Shown: positions 9,589-18,555, counted from the first letter of the stretch. The stretch is 48,064 bases of DNA from Cytophagaceae bacterium (GCA_027490155.1 JAIXYP010000023.1:1-48064); one strand, 5' to 3'. Program-made: numbers and translations. The notes: generated from the letters alone by a model not told the origin.

Positions 9589-9662
9589 TCGGGATAGCAG
9601 GATTCGAACCTGCGACCTCCTGCTCCCAAAGCAGGCGCGATACCGGGCTACGCTATATCCCG
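9589..9662 (-). tRNA. tRNA-Pro (anticodon TGG)
   Basis: The minus strand folds as a complete cloverleaf: acceptor CGGGATA / TATCCCG, an anticodon stem CCTGC / GCAGG closing the loop TTTGGGA with anticodon TGG, and a T arm GCAGG-TTCGAAT-CCTGC. The discriminator base A is at 9589. The following bases are CTA, so CCA is not encoded and must be added after transcription; the CCA-adding enzyme gene is the next gene on the other strand. A TATATTTG box lies upstream. Confidence 0.95.
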
Positions 9663-9701
9663 AATCCGTCAGCGAACGTTTCCGTCTTCTTGATCGGGAT
9701 G

Positions 9702-9709
9702 CAAATATA
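9702..9709 (-). promoter_or_regulatory. -7 box of the tRNA-Pro promoter
   Basis: TATATTTG on the minus strand is an exact match to the Bacteroidota -7 consensus TAnnTTTG, about 40 bases upstream of the tRNA 5' end. A matching -33 element is not clear. Confidence 0.5.
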
Positions 9710-9722
9710 GCAGGTGGTTTTG

Positions 9723-9730
9723 TACTTTTG
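9723..9730 (+). promoter_or_regulatory. -7 box of the cca promoter
   Basis: TACTTTTG is an exact match to TAnnTTTG, 25 bases upstream of the cca start codon. It is only 13 bases from the oppositely oriented box of tRNA-Pro. No good -33 element was seen. Confidence 0.5.
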
Positions 9731-9755
9731 CACCTGAGTCAAAAAAAATATTTTC

Positions 9756-11285
9756 ATGCCCCGTCCTTCCTTTACCGTCCAGCCGTCATACGGTGCTGAG
9801 CTGCAGAAGCTACCACTGTTTGTCAAACTGGCCCAAAGTGCTACTGTGGCGGGGATTGAGGCATACGTCGTTGGAGGTTATGTGCGTGACCTTGTATTAG
9901 CGCGCCCCGTCAAGGATGTGGACATTGTCTGCCTGGGGGATGGTGCAGGCCTAGAGCTAGCGCAACACTTTGCAGCCCAACATCCGGGTAGCAGTAGGGT
10001 GGTCTTTTACAAAAACTTCGGGACGGCTAGCCTCCATTATGATGGGTATGATGTCGAGTTCGTTGGGGCTAGGCGCGAAAGCTACCGTCATGATAGCCGG
10101 AAACCCATCGTCGAGAATGGCACCATCGCTGAGGACCAAGCACGGCGTGACTTCACGATCAATGCCATGTCCATCAGCCTAGGGGCAAGCAATTTTGGCG
10201 AGTTCATTGATCCGTTTGATGGGGTAGAGCACCTTCGGCAAGGCCTGATAAAGACACCGCTGGACCCTGAGGTAACCTTCAGCGATGACCCTTTGCGGAT
10301 GCTACGTGCCATTCGGTTTGCAGCCAGGTTGGGCTTTGACATCGATGCCGACACTTTTGCCGCCATCATCAACAATGCCGAGCGGATCAAAATTGTCTCT
10401 GCCGAGCGCATCATTGACGAGATCAACAAAATCGTGATGACTGCCAAGCCAAGTTATGGGTTCAAGCTATTGCTGATCAGTCGCTTGTTGGATATCATCT
10501 TCCCAGAGCTCGTTGCTCTTCAGGGTGCCGAAAACATTGAGGGCAAAAGCCATAAGGACAATTTTTATCACACCCTTGAGGTGCTGGATAACGTCTGCCA
10601 GCAGAGTGACGACCTGTGGCTCCGCTGGGCTGCCATCCTGCATGACATCGCCAAGCCAGCCACCAAACGGTATGTCCAGGGGCATGGCTTCACGTTCCAT
10701 GGCCATGAGGAAAAAGGTGCACGCATGGTGCCAGGCATCTTCAAGCGGCTGAAGCTACCGATGCACGAGCCTATGCGGTTTGTCCAGAAGCTAGTCAGGA
10801 TGCACTTGCGCCCTATTGGCTTAGGCAAGGAGACGGTTACTGATAGTGCCATCAGGCGCATTATGGTTGACGCCGGCGAAGACATCGAGGCCTTGATGAT
10901 CCTTTGTAAGTCGGATGTCACGACCAAAAACCCAAATAAGGCCCGTCGCATCATCCAAAACTTTGAGAAGGTGGTCGAGAAGATGGCCTTGGTCCAGGAT
11001 GCTGATGCGCTCAGGAACTTCCAGCCTGTGATCACGGGGCAGCACATCATGTTGGCCTTTGACATCCCTCCTAGCCCTATCATTGGGCCAATCAAGATGG
11101 GGGTTCGGGAGCTGATTCTGGATTGTGTGATCCCGAACGAAATCATCCCCGCATATCAAGCCATGCTCGAGATTGCGGCCAAGGAGGGACTTTTGCCCAA
11201 GCGTACCTATGAGGAAGTGATGGCGCTAGACCAGCTAGCCTTAGCCGCAGATGCTGCAACAAAAAGCCCGGCCTTAGTTAGCTAA
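9756..11285 (+). CDS. cca: CCA-adding enzyme (tRNA nucleotidyltransferase) with HD domain
   Basis: 509 residues. The class II nucleotidyltransferase head is clear: VVGGYVRDLVL (38-48), the metal-binding DVD (54-56), and RRDFTINAM (130-138). A tRNA-binding region with DDPLRMLRAIRFAARLGF (about 178-194) follows, then an HD domain with HD at 296-297 and further histidines in GFTFHGHEEKGA. The enzyme adds or repairs the 3' CCA of tRNAs in the cytoplasm. HD-containing bacterial family members may also hydrolyse 2',3'-cyclic phosphates, which is not shown here. It is divergent from tRNA-Pro, which lacks an encoded CCA. The last codons form the left arm of a bidirectional terminator. Confidence 0.95.
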   Translation: MPRPSFTVQPSYGAELQKLPLFVKLAQSATVAGIEAYVVGGYVRDLVLARPVKDVDIVCLGDGAGLELAQHFAAQHPGSSRVVFYKNFGTASLHYDGYDVEFVGARRESYRHDSRKPIVENGTIAEDQARRDFTINAMSISLGASNFGEFIDPFDGVEHLRQGLIKTPLDPEVTFSDDPLRMLRAIRFAARLGFDIDADTFAAIINNAERIKIVSAERIIDEINKIVMTAKPSYGFKLLLISRLLDIIFPELVALQGAENIEGKSHKDNFYHTLEVLDNVCQQSDDLWLRWAAILHDIAKPATKRYVQGHGFTFHGHEEKGARMVPGIFKRLKLPMHEPMRFVQKLVRMHLRPIGLGKETVTDSAIRRIMVDAGEDIEALMILCKSDVTTKNPNKARRIIQNFEKVVEKMALVQDADALRNFQPVITGQHIMLAFDIPPSPIIGPIKMGVRELILDCVIPNEIIPAYQAMLEIAAKEGLLPKRTYEEVMALDQLALAADAATKSPALVS

Positions 11286-11301
11286 CTAGTAGGCCGGGCT
11301 T
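11264..11301 (+). terminator. Bidirectional terminator overlapping the end of cca
   Basis: AAGCCCGGCCT (11264-11274) pairs perfectly with AGGCCGGGCTT (11291-11301). The intervening bases (TAGTTAGCTAACTA) are themselves palindromic, so the stem can extend. The stop codon of cca (11283-11285) is inside the hairpin. The A-run at 11260-11265 gives a T-run for the convergent DinB-fold gene. Confidence 0.8.
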
Positions 11302-11325
11302 CTTAAAGGTCAATATGCCGAATGA

Positions 11326-11799
11326 CTACACACCTAGGTCATGCAGACGGGCATAGGTTATAAAGTCCGTATTGATCGGTTTGATGCCAGCCAGACGTAA
11401 CATACGGGCGATCTGGGCACGGTGGTAAGTCGCATGGTTGATCGCATGGCCCATAATGTCGATGACAGGCGTTTCGTAATAGTCGCCTTGGGTATTTTTG
11501 TAAGCGATCCGGCGGTGGTAGTCGGCTTCAGTGAGGGTCGGGATCATCGCTAACCAATCTTCGCCTGCCAATTGCGCTACCTCGCGGCAACGTGGATAGT
11601 CGTAGACCTCCCAAACGCCATTGACACGTGCAGGGCGGCCCTGGATTCGGCTTACCCATATCTCCATAGCTGCTAGGTAGTGGCTTGTGGCGACCAAAAC
11701 CTCTTGGTCTGTGACCTTATGTTGCTCTAGCAGGGTCAGGAGCTTGTCATTGGCCCACATGTTATAGGTGTAGAGTCGCTTGAAATAGTCGTTCATCAT
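11326..11799 (-). CDS. DinB-fold protein
   Basis: 157 residues, the usual size for a DinB/YfiT four-helix-bundle protein. It starts MNDYFKRLYTYNMWAND, and the three expected metal-ligand histidines are present: His40 in TSHYLAAMEIW, and His122 and His126 in HAINHATYHRAQIARML. Family members include metal-dependent thiol transferases that use bacillithiol or mycothiol; bshC elsewhere in the window makes that plausible, but the substrate is unknown. A second in-frame ATG lies one codon in. It converges on cca and shares its terminator. Confidence 0.88.
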   Translation of the reverse strand: MMNDYFKRLYTYNMWANDKLLTLLEQHKVTDQEVLVATSHYLAAMEIWVSRIQGRPARVNGVWEVYDYPRCREVAQLAGEDWLAMIPTLTEADYHRRIAYKNTQGDYYETPVIDIMGHAINHATYHRAQIARMLRLAGIKPINTDFITYARLHDLGV

Positions 11800-12037
11800 G
11801 GCTGAGGGTTGGCACTTAGGCCCAAGGGAATATTAAGTATGGTAAGGTTTGGGGGCGCAATGTCCTAAATTTTTGGCTTGCTTGGATGGTCCGCTAACCA
11901 GAATACTGATGTGTCTTGGCGCTGCAACTCGGGTTGAGACTGTCATTTAACTATCAATGGGTCACCTAAAGCTAGGATCCTGACCGCTCATAAATCCTTG
12001 ACAAAGAAAAGGTTGGCAAATTTGTTAACTTGGCAGC

Positions 12038-13003
12038 ATGACCACTAACACAGACAATCAGGGGCAATATGCCCAACCTCTCCAGACAATTCTTGGGGCA
12101 GGCGGACCAGTAGGCGTTGAGCTTGCCAAAGCCTTAGCGCAGTACACAGACAACATTCGGCTCGTTAGCCGGAATCCGAAAGCAGTCAATCCTACCGACC
12201 AACTTTGGCCAACCGACCTAAGTCAACCAGGCCAAATAAGAGAGGCCGTTCGCGGATCGGCTATCGTCTTTGTTACAATAGGGTTTGCCTACACAGCCAA
12301 GAATTGGGCCAAGGTATGGCCTCCGTTCATGGAAGCGACCATCGATGCCTGCCTTGCCGAGGGTGCCAAACTTGTGTTTATCGACAATGTCTACATGTAC
12401 GAACCTTCAGCGGTTCCTCACATGACAGAATCTAGCCCGATAGGCCCCAAAAGCAAAAAAGGAAAGGTGCGGGCCGAGCTTGTGCAAATGATCCAGACTG
12501 CAATGAAGTCAAAGGGGCTTCAGGCGATCATAGCTCGCTCTGCTGACTTCTACGGTCCAGTTCCCCAAACCAGTGTCTTTGTGGAGTCCATCACCAAAAA
12601 CATGAAGGCTGGCAAAAAGGCCCAGTGGTTTGCCTCAGCTGACAAAAGGCACAACTTCACCAATACGGTCGATGCTGGCCGAGCTACTGCTTTGCTAGGC
12701 AACACCCCAGATGTCTATGGCCGCACCTGGCATTTGCCTACTGATCCTAACCAGATCACAGCGAACGAGTGGGTCAACCTTGTGGCCAAACTACATGGTG
12801 GCAATACGGGCGTACAGGTTCTACCTACTTGGATGATGCCCATTCTGGGATTGTTTATCCCCATCCTTAGCGAGTTCTATGAGATGGTCTATCAGTATGA
12901 CCAAGACTACTTTTTTGATAGTTCGGCATTTGCCAAACGTTTTCCAGACTTCAAGATCACTTCAAAGGAGGAGTCCATTAAACAAAGCTGGGACATAGCT
13001 TAG
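12038..13003 (+). CDS. NAD(P)-dependent epimerase/dehydratase-like protein (atypical SDR)
   Basis: 321 residues with a Rossmann opening TILGAGGPVGVELAKAL (about 18-34), an arginine in RLVSRNPKA suited to NADP binding, and later DNVYMYEP and KGKVRAELVQ, which sit where the SDR active-site Tyr and Lys are expected. The C-terminal part has SADFYGP and a substrate-binding lobe. This is the NAD-dependent epimerase/NmrA-like group found singly in many Bacteroidota; the substrate is unknown. It is monocistronic, with a hairpin terminator that overlaps the 3' end of nth. Confidence 0.85.
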   Translation: MTTNTDNQGQYAQPLQTILGAGGPVGVELAKALAQYTDNIRLVSRNPKAVNPTDQLWPTDLSQPGQIREAVRGSAIVFVTIGFAYTAKNWAKVWPPFMEATIDACLAEGAKLVFIDNVYMYEPSAVPHMTESSPIGPKSKKGKVRAELVQMIQTAMKSKGLQAIIARSADFYGPVPQTSVFVESITKNMKAGKKAQWFASADKRHNFTNTVDAGRATALLGNTPDVYGRTWHLPTDPNQITANEWVNLVAKLHGGNTGVQVLPTWMMPILGLFIPILSEFYEMVYQYDQDYFFDSSAFAKRFPDFKITSKEESIKQSWDIA

Positions 13004-13043
13004 TTGGCTAGAGCACCATCCGATCAACTACTAAAGTTGTACC

Positions 13044-13087
13044 AAATCAGCCTATAGTATTTACCCTGCTGTTGGCTGATTTTTTTA
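13044..13087 (+). terminator. Terminator after the SDR gene, inside the 3' end of nth
   Basis: AAATCAGCC (13044-13052) pairs with GGCTGATTT (13074-13082), followed by more T. The 21-base loop holds the last codons of nth, whose stop codon is at 13047-13049. Confidence 0.65.
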
Positions 13088-13736
13088 CTTCCGCCTTCTG
13101 CGCCTTGGCCCAATAGGGGCAAACGTTGCCGAGCCCACAACTGCCGCATTGCGGCTTGCGGGCCATGCAGGTGTAGCGACCGTGCAGGATAAGCCAATGG
13201 TGGGCCAGATGTACTTTGTCCTTGGGCAGGTGTTTCATCAACTCTAGCTCGACCTGCAAAGGGGTCGTAAGGTTGGCCTTGACCAGACCAAGTCGTTTGC
13301 TAACCCGGAATACATGGGTGTCAACGGCCATGGCTGGCTGACTATGGATAACCGATACAATGACGTTGGCGGTTTTGCGGCCCACACCAGGTAGTTTGAT
13401 CAAATCTTCGACCGTGTTTGGCACCTCTCCCCTGAAATCATGCTGCAACATCGTGGCCATACCTACCAAGTGTTTGGCCTTATTGTTGGGGTAGGAGATG
13501 GAACGGATATACCCAAATACTTCATCAGAATCCGTAGCGGCGAGGCTTTTAGCGTCAGGATAGCGTGCAAATAGGGCAGGGGTCGTGAGATTTACCCTTT
13601 TATCGGTGCACTGGGCACTCAGGATAACAGCCACCAAAAGCTCAAATGGGTTATTGTAATGCAGCTCCGTTTCGGGGGCTGGCATGGCTTGTTCAAAGTA
13701 GGCCAAGACGATACCGTAACGTTCTTTTTTGGTCAT
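13047..13736 (-). CDS. nth: Endonuclease III (DNA glycosylase/AP lyase)
   Basis: 229 residues. The helix-hairpin-helix LPGVGRKTANV carries the catalytic Lys121, and the catalytic aspartate is Asp139 in VDTHVFRV. The [4Fe-4S] ligands follow the Nth spacing C-x6-C-x2-C-x5-C (Cys190, 197, 200, 206). The enzyme removes oxidised pyrimidines and cuts at the abasic site during base excision repair. The C-terminal tail (about 20 residues, KAQKAEVKKS) is slightly longer and more basic than usual. It lies upstream of nothing on the minus strand until the T9SS region far left, and follows smpB by 120 bases. Confidence 0.96.
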   Translation of the reverse strand: MTKKERYGIVLAYFEQAMPAPETELHYNNPFELLVAVILSAQCTDKRVNLTTPALFARYPDAKSLAATDSDEVFGYIRSISYPNNKAKHLVGMATMLQHDFRGEVPNTVEDLIKLPGVGRKTANVIVSVIHSQPAMAVDTHVFRVSKRLGLVKANLTTPLQVELELMKHLPKDKVHLAHHWLILHGRYTCMARKPQCGSCGLGNVCPYWAKAQKAEVKKSANSRVNTIG

Positions 13737-13856
13737 GACGTAGATGCACCTCTAGGATGGTCAGGGTTGACCACTTGGCCTAGGGCTTTGCTTAAACGAA
13801 TGGTGCTGACTTGTTGTTTGGTGCCTAATGCTTGTTTACAGCCTTAATATGTGGTG

Positions 13857-14318
13857 TTATCCACGGCGCATTTCGCGCTCAATGTCTCGGGCCTTGATGT
13901 CCTCACGTTTGTCAAAGAGTTTTTTGCCTTTGGCAGTGGCTATCTCTAGTTTCGCTAGTCCTCTGTCGTTGATAAAGAGGCGTGTTGGGATAAGGGTCAT
14001 CCCTTGGTCCTTGAGTGCACGTTCGATCTTCTGGATTTCCTTTTTGCTTAGCAGGAGTTTACGGTCCGCCTTCGGATTATGAGGATTGAAGCTCATCTTC
14101 TCGTAGGGGCTAATGTGTAGGTTCACGACATAGACCTCGCCATTATGTACTTGACAGTAAGCGTCCTGCATGTTGACCTTCTGCATCCGGATAACCTTGA
14201 TTTCAGAACCGCGAAGGACCATACCTGCGACATAAAAATCGAGCAGGTTGTACTCGTGGCTTGCCGCCTTGTTCCGAAGGTTGACACTTCGTTCGATCTT
14301 GAGTTTGTTACTGGCCAT
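13857..14318 (-). CDS. smpB: SsrA-binding protein SmpB
   Basis: 153 residues, the normal size. The start is followed by NKAASHEYNLLDFYVAGMVL (the usual NRKA-x-HEY-x-YEAGI-L motif), then GSEIKVIR, a conserved HISPYE segment, and ends with a basic tail (KGKKLFDKREDIKARDIERE) that contacts the ribosome decoding centre. It binds tmRNA for rescue of stalled ribosomes. No tmRNA gene is recognisable in this window. It is divergent from rfbC and 120 bases upstream of nth on the same strand. Confidence 0.97.
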   Translation of the reverse strand: MASNKLKIERSVNLRNKAASHEYNLLDFYVAGMVLRGSEIKVIRMQKVNMQDAYCQVHNGEVYVVNLHISPYEKMSFNPHNPKADRKLLLSKKEIQKIERALKDQGMTLIPTRLFINDRGLAKLEIATAKGKKLFDKREDIKARDIEREMRRG

Positions 14319-14469
14319 ATTGGTTTGCGCGTGGAAGGGAATGGAGAGAGGCCCTAGGGGCAGCTACATGGCAGCCAAGCACGACAATAAAGGGGCCTGC
14401 AAAAGGGGTGCGAAGTTGCTAAAAATATAGGGCCTTGCCAAAAGATATGGTCTATTGCCTAGTTATTGG

Positions 14470-14477
14470 TAGTTTTG
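14470..14477 (+). promoter_or_regulatory. -7 box upstream of rfbC
   Basis: TAGTTTTG matches TAnnTTTG exactly, about 80 bases upstream of the rfbC start. No good -33 partner was found. Confidence 0.35.
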
Positions 14478-14555
14478 TGCCTTGTTGGTATAGTATGGCC
14501 TCTGGGCAATCAAGCCCTGATCATTTCTGTGTCAGCAGACAAACACCTTTATTGC

Positions 14556-15095
14556 ATGGAGATTAAAGAGCTGGGCATACCAGGGATTTTGGAGATCACA
14601 CCCCGCATTTTTCCGGACCCGCGTGGTTTCTTTTTTGAGTCGTACAACGAGGCCGCCTTTGCAAAACATGGCCTCCGGATGCACTTTAGGCAAGATAACC
14701 AGAGTTTTAGCAGGGCAGGCACCGTCCGTGGTCTTCACTTTCAGCATCCACCAGCCGCTCAAGGAAAACTCGTCCGGGTTTTGTCAGGTCGTGCCCTAGA
14801 TGTTGTTGTGGATATTCGCAAAGGTTCTGCAACGTTTGGCCAGCACCTAACCATCGAGCTGGATGCCGAGCGCCAGAACATGGTCTGGGTCCCCGAGGGA
14901 TTTGCCCATGGCTTCGCTGCGCTGACTGACGTTGTGTTTTTTTATAAGTGTACTGACGTTTATACCCCAAGTCAGGAAGGTGGCTTGCTCTGGAACGACC
15001 CTGCTCTCGGGATCAACTGGCAGGTCTCAGATCCGGAAGTTTCGGTCAAGGATGCAATTTTGCCGCCATTTGCCGAAATGATTAGCTATTTTTAG
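14556..15095 (+). CDS. rfbC: dTDP-4-dehydrorhamnose 3,5-epimerase
   Basis: 179 residues when started at the ATG at 14556, which matches the family; the longer frame from a TTG at 14466 adds only an unrelated leader. Hallmarks are FPDPRGFFFESYNEAAF, FRQDNQSFSRAGTVRGLHFQ (catalytic His in RGLHFQ), VVVDIRKGS and WVPEGFAHGF. The enzyme performs the third step from glucose-1-phosphate to dTDP-L-rhamnose. rfbA, rfbB and rfbD are not in the window. The 107-base gap to the export genes, same strand, suggests a shared role in surface polysaccharide. Confidence 0.95.
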   Translation: MEIKELGIPGILEITPRIFPDPRGFFFESYNEAAFAKHGLRMHFRQDNQSFSRAGTVRGLHFQHPPAAQGKLVRVLSGRALDVVVDIRKGSATFGQHLTIELDAERQNMVWVPEGFAHGFAALTDVVFFYKCTDVYTPSQEGGLLWNDPALGINWQVSDPEVSVKDAILPPFAEMISYF

Positions 15096-15202
15096 ACCCG
15101 AATATTGCGTTATTGTTAACAAGCTCGATTCTCCCCAGAGTGTTGGTTACCTTTCAGTAGCCAACCAGTATCAAGGTACTAATCGGCAAATACCCTTTCT
15201 AC

Positions 15203-16066
15203 ATGGCTCGTGCTAGCCTTTGGCTTATAGTTTTTTTGGTTGCAGGTCTCAGCTCCTGCAAGTTTTACAAACGTGACATCCTCTTTCGTAGTGATGGAAC
15301 GCCAGATACTGTGTTGGTAGCTGCCCAACAAAAGTTGGCACGTGTCAACTTCCAGATTCAGCCATTTGACTGGATTGATGTTAAGGTTTACAGCAACGGA
15401 GGTGAATCGTTGGTTGATCCTAACTCAGAGTTCGGCAAACAGGTCGGTGTCTCTGGTGGTGGGGCCATGAGTGGGGCTGGAGGAAATGCACAAATGGCTT
15501 TGACCCCAATCCTTCTCGGAACCATTAATATGGGGCGCTACTTGGTTAACGCCGATGGTGATGTTAGCCTGCCACTTATTGGTCGGCAAAAACTGGCCAA
15601 TCTGACCTATCGCCAAGCAGATAGCTTGCTGGCTGAGAAGTACAGCAACTTTTATGAGGATGCCTTCGTTATTACCAGGACCGCCAACCGGCGATGTATC
15701 GTTTTGAGCGGCGGTGGAGGCTTAACCTTGACAGCAGGATTTACCTCAGGACGTATGGTGCCATTGACAGATGAGGGAATCTCGCTCATCGAGGCCATAA
15801 CGATTTCCGGAGGTGTCCCTGCTTATACTGACATGTCCAAGATCAAAGTCATAAGAGGAGGTGACCTCAAGAACCTAAAGGTAGAGACCATTAACCTCCA
15901 ATCGATGCAAGCAATGGCTAGTGCAGATACGCGTGTCTTTCCTAATGACATTATCTACATCGAGCCAGTGCGTCGTCCTGTGATTGATTTCCTGCGGGAC
16001 GTAACGCCATTAATCTCGGTCCCGCTATCTATCCTTACCGTACTCCTCCTCATTTACCGTCCCTAG
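15203..16066 (+). CDS. Polysaccharide export lipoprotein (Wza-like)
   Basis: 287 residues with a lipobox (AGLSSC, Cys19). The Poly_export domain starts near VNFQIQPFDWIDVKVY; DGDVSLPLIGRQKLANLTYRQ is the typical family motif (about 125-145), followed by an SLBB-like region (LTDEGISLIEAITISGGV) and PNDIIYIEPV. The C-terminus has a hydrophobic stretch (about 265-285), the expected membrane-crossing helix. A Gly/Ala-rich insert (SGGGAMSGAGGNA, about 85-97) is unusual. It would form the outer-membrane export channel with the co-oriented Wzc-like kinase 23 bases downstream. Confidence 0.9.
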   Translation: MARASLWLIVFLVAGLSSCKFYKRDILFRSDGTPDTVLVAAQQKLARVNFQIQPFDWIDVKVYSNGGESLVDPNSEFGKQVGVSGGGAMSGAGGNAQMALTPILLGTINMGRYLVNADGDVSLPLIGRQKLANLTYRQADSLLAEKYSNFYEDAFVITRTANRRCIVLSGGGGLTLTAGFTSGRMVPLTDEGISLIEAITISGGVPAYTDMSKIKVIRGGDLKNLKVETINLQSMQAMASADTRVFPNDIIYIEPVRRPVIDFLRDVTPLISVPLSILTVLLLIYRP

Positions 16067-16089
16067 TCTGACCCTAACCGTTTTTACTT

Positions 16090-18528
16090 ATGCAGTTTAA
16101 CAGCAACATGTCAGGCGCCAACCTCAACCTGAGCGGCAATAATGGCCAGGCTGAGGACGAGGAATCGGGCTTAGGCAGGATAGACTTTGACAAACTCCTG
16201 CCCATTCTGAACAAGAGTCTTGGCTGGATCATCTTGTTTATCTTATTCTCTGCTGCCTCAGGCTATTTATACCTGCGGTACACGCGCCAATTGTTCGAGA
16301 GCAGCTCTGTCCTCAAACTAGAGGTACGGGAAAAGGCCAACATCAAAAATATCTATAACGCAGTTACCTCAGGCGATGCAGAGGCCAACACCCAGACCCT
16401 TGCTGGGGAGATCGAGCTCATCAAGTCTCCTGTTATCTATGCCAAGGTCATTGACCGCATGGATCTCGATGTGACATATCAACTACGTGGTAGCCTACTC
16501 TTGACTGAGCTTTATCAGCAGTCACCATTTCGGGTAGAGTATGAGATGATCAAACCAGGTATACTGGACATCCCTATCGACTTTGAGTTTCTGGAAGGTG
16601 CCAAAAAGTACAAGATGGGCTACAAGTTTGGCCAGGAAACTGCCTTTGGCGAGTTCGAGTTGGGCAAGCAATACCAGAATCCATACTTCCGGTTCAGGAT
16701 CACTAAAACCAAGGATTTCAAGCCAGAAAGTGTTGGTTTCAAGTACAACTACACCATTAATAGCCGCGAGGCCCTCAATCGGTATCTAGAGTCCAATCTG
16801 TCTGCTAGGGTGCTCAATGCACAGGCAAACACTATCATAGTTTCCTTTAAAGACTACAGCCCAGCCAAGTGCCAAGACATTGTCAATAATGTGGACTCGG
16901 TTTACCTAGACGTAACGCTTAGCAAAAAGAACCAAGTAGCCGAGCAGACGCTTGCCTTCCTTGATAAACAACTGGACAGCACACGCCAGATGTTGAGTGG
17001 AAGCGAGGCCCAGATGGAGTCCTTCCTCCGTAGCAACAAAGGCGTATTGGACCCTAAGACCAATATGTCGAAGCTGATGGAAAAGCTGGACCTTTTGGTC
17101 GAGAAAAAACTCGAAGTGAAACTCCAGCTCTCTACACTCAACGAGATTGAGAACTTGGTAATCCATAAAAAAGAGGTTGGCCAGTTTCTGCCAATGCTAC
17201 GTTATGCCAAGGACCCTGAGCTATCGGCACTGGCCAAAGAGCTAAGCGCAATGCTCGAGAACCAAGACCGTGTTTTGCTAAGCTACAAAGACAACACTAC
17301 TGCCAACAAAGCCAATACCCTTAAGGTAGACCGCAAACGCGTAGAGGTGCTAGAAGCATTGACAGCGGCCAAGGAGTTCATGAACAACGAAATGAGCCAA
17401 CTGGACGAAAAGATCAACGAGTTAGAGTCCTCATTTAACGGCATGCCGAGCAAGGATACCCAGCTTAATCGTCTGAAAAGGTTTTATGACCTCAACGAGA
17501 AGTTCTACCTCAGCTTGATCGAGAAAAAAACTGACTTTGGTATTGCCAAGGCAGGTACCGTGCCTGATTTTCAGGTCCTGCAACCTGCCAATCTGCCTAC
17601 CATCGCTATCAGCCCACAGAAGGGTAATATCTATACCATGTGGCTCGTGATTGGTCTTGTGGCGGGTATCGTATTGGTTGTCGTGCGTTACATCCTTCAG
17701 GATACTGTAGTGGCAATGCGTGAGATCGAGAAAACCGTCCCAGCTCCTTTGCTAGGTGTTGTTCCGGTTTATACCAAGGAGCGTCTGAAAGTGGCTAAGC
17801 TAGTTGTTGATAAAAACCCCAAGAGCTCTTTGTCTGAGTCCCTTAGGGCCATCAGGACCAATATTGACTTCTTGACTACTGGCAAGGACAAGAAAAAGAT
17901 TATCTCCGTAACCAGCACAGTGGCTTCTGAAGGTAAAACCTTTATCGCAGTTAACTTGGGTGGTATCTTGGCCCTTAGTGGTCTCAAGGTGATCCTGATT
18001 GACCTTGATATGCGGAAACCTAAGTTGCATCAGGCTTTTGACTTGGTTAACGACCGTGGCATGAGTACCCTGCTGATTGGTCGGAATACGCTAGAGGAGT
18101 GTATCTGCCCTACTTCTGTCGAAAATATCAGCGTTATTCCTGCTGGCCCAACGCCGCCTAACCCGTCTGAGCTATTGCTACGCCGTGAGTTGGATGACCT
18201 CATCGTAACCCTGCAAGAGACTTACGACATCGTCCTGATTGACTCCCCGCCAGTAGGTCTCGTTACGGATGGTATCATCATCATGCAGAAAGTGGATCTG
18301 CCGATTTATGTTGTACGCAGTGAGTATAGCAAACGCGTATACCTCAAGAACATTACCAAGCTGGTCAAAACCAATGGTTTCCGGAACCTATCTGTTATCC
18401 TGAACGGTATGGACAAGTTCAAGACCTATGGCTACGGCTATGCTTATGGCTATGACTATTACACCGACGATGACATCCCGAACGGATTTGATATGTCATG
18501 GCTGAAGGGTATCTTCGGTAACGGCTAG
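16090..18528 (+). CDS. Wzc-like polysaccharide co-polymerase / tyrosine autokinase
   Basis: 812 residues. An N-terminal Wzz domain follows a membrane segment (about 44-62); a long coiled-coil-rich periplasmic part runs to a second membrane segment (about 515-540, MWLVIGLVAGIVLVVV). The cytoplasmic BY-kinase has Walker A in SVTSTVASEGKT (Lys616), Walker A' in VILIDLDMRKP (Asp640) and Walker B in IVLIDSPPVG (Asp718). The tail carries seven tyrosines between 780 and 791 (YGYGYAYGYDYY), the autophosphorylation cluster that controls chain length and export in Wzc. It is 23 bases after the Wza-like gene and followed by a terminator. No low-molecular-weight tyrosine phosphatase gene lies near. Confidence 0.95.
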   Translation: MQFNSNMSGANLNLSGNNGQAEDEESGLGRIDFDKLLPILNKSLGWIILFILFSAASGYLYLRYTRQLFESSSVLKLEVREKANIKNIYNAVTSGDAEANTQTLAGEIELIKSPVIYAKVIDRMDLDVTYQLRGSLLLTELYQQSPFRVEYEMIKPGILDIPIDFEFLEGAKKYKMGYKFGQETAFGEFELGKQYQNPYFRFRITKTKDFKPESVGFKYNYTINSREALNRYLESNLSARVLNAQANTIIVSFKDYSPAKCQDIVNNVDSVYLDVTLSKKNQVAEQTLAFLDKQLDSTRQMLSGSEAQMESFLRSNKGVLDPKTNMSKLMEKLDLLVEKKLEVKLQLSTLNEIENLVIHKKEVGQFLPMLRYAKDPELSALAKELSAMLENQDRVLLSYKDNTTANKANTLKVDRKRVEVLEALTAAKEFMNNEMSQLDEKINELESSFNGMPSKDTQLNRLKRFYDLNEKFYLSLIEKKTDFGIAKAGTVPDFQVLQPANLPTIAISPQKGNIYTMWLVIGLVAGIVLVVVRYILQDTVVAMREIEKTVPAPLLGVVPVYTKERLKVAKLVVDKNPKSSLSESLRAIRTNIDFLTTGKDKKKIISVTSTVASEGKTFIAVNLGGILALSGLKVILIDLDMRKPKLHQAFDLVNDRGMSTLLIGRNTLEECICPTSVENISVIPAGPTPPNPSELLLRRELDDLIVTLQETYDIVLIDSPPVGLVTDGIIIMQKVDLPIYVVRSEYSKRVYLKNITKLVKTNGFRNLSVILNGMDKFKTYGYGYAYGYDYYTDDDIPNGFDMSWLKGIFGNG

Positions 18529-18555
18529 TCAGATTAACACCCTAGCTCATTAAAG

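Noticed and set aside
9321-9629. Minus-strand frame beginning MGAGGRRFESCYPDYQ
   Set aside because: This is the translation of the tRNA-Pro 3' half and its terminator, a well-known false gene.
14466-14555. N-terminal extension of RfbC from a TTG
   Set aside because: The family starts at the ATG at 14556, and the extension is unlike any RfbC.
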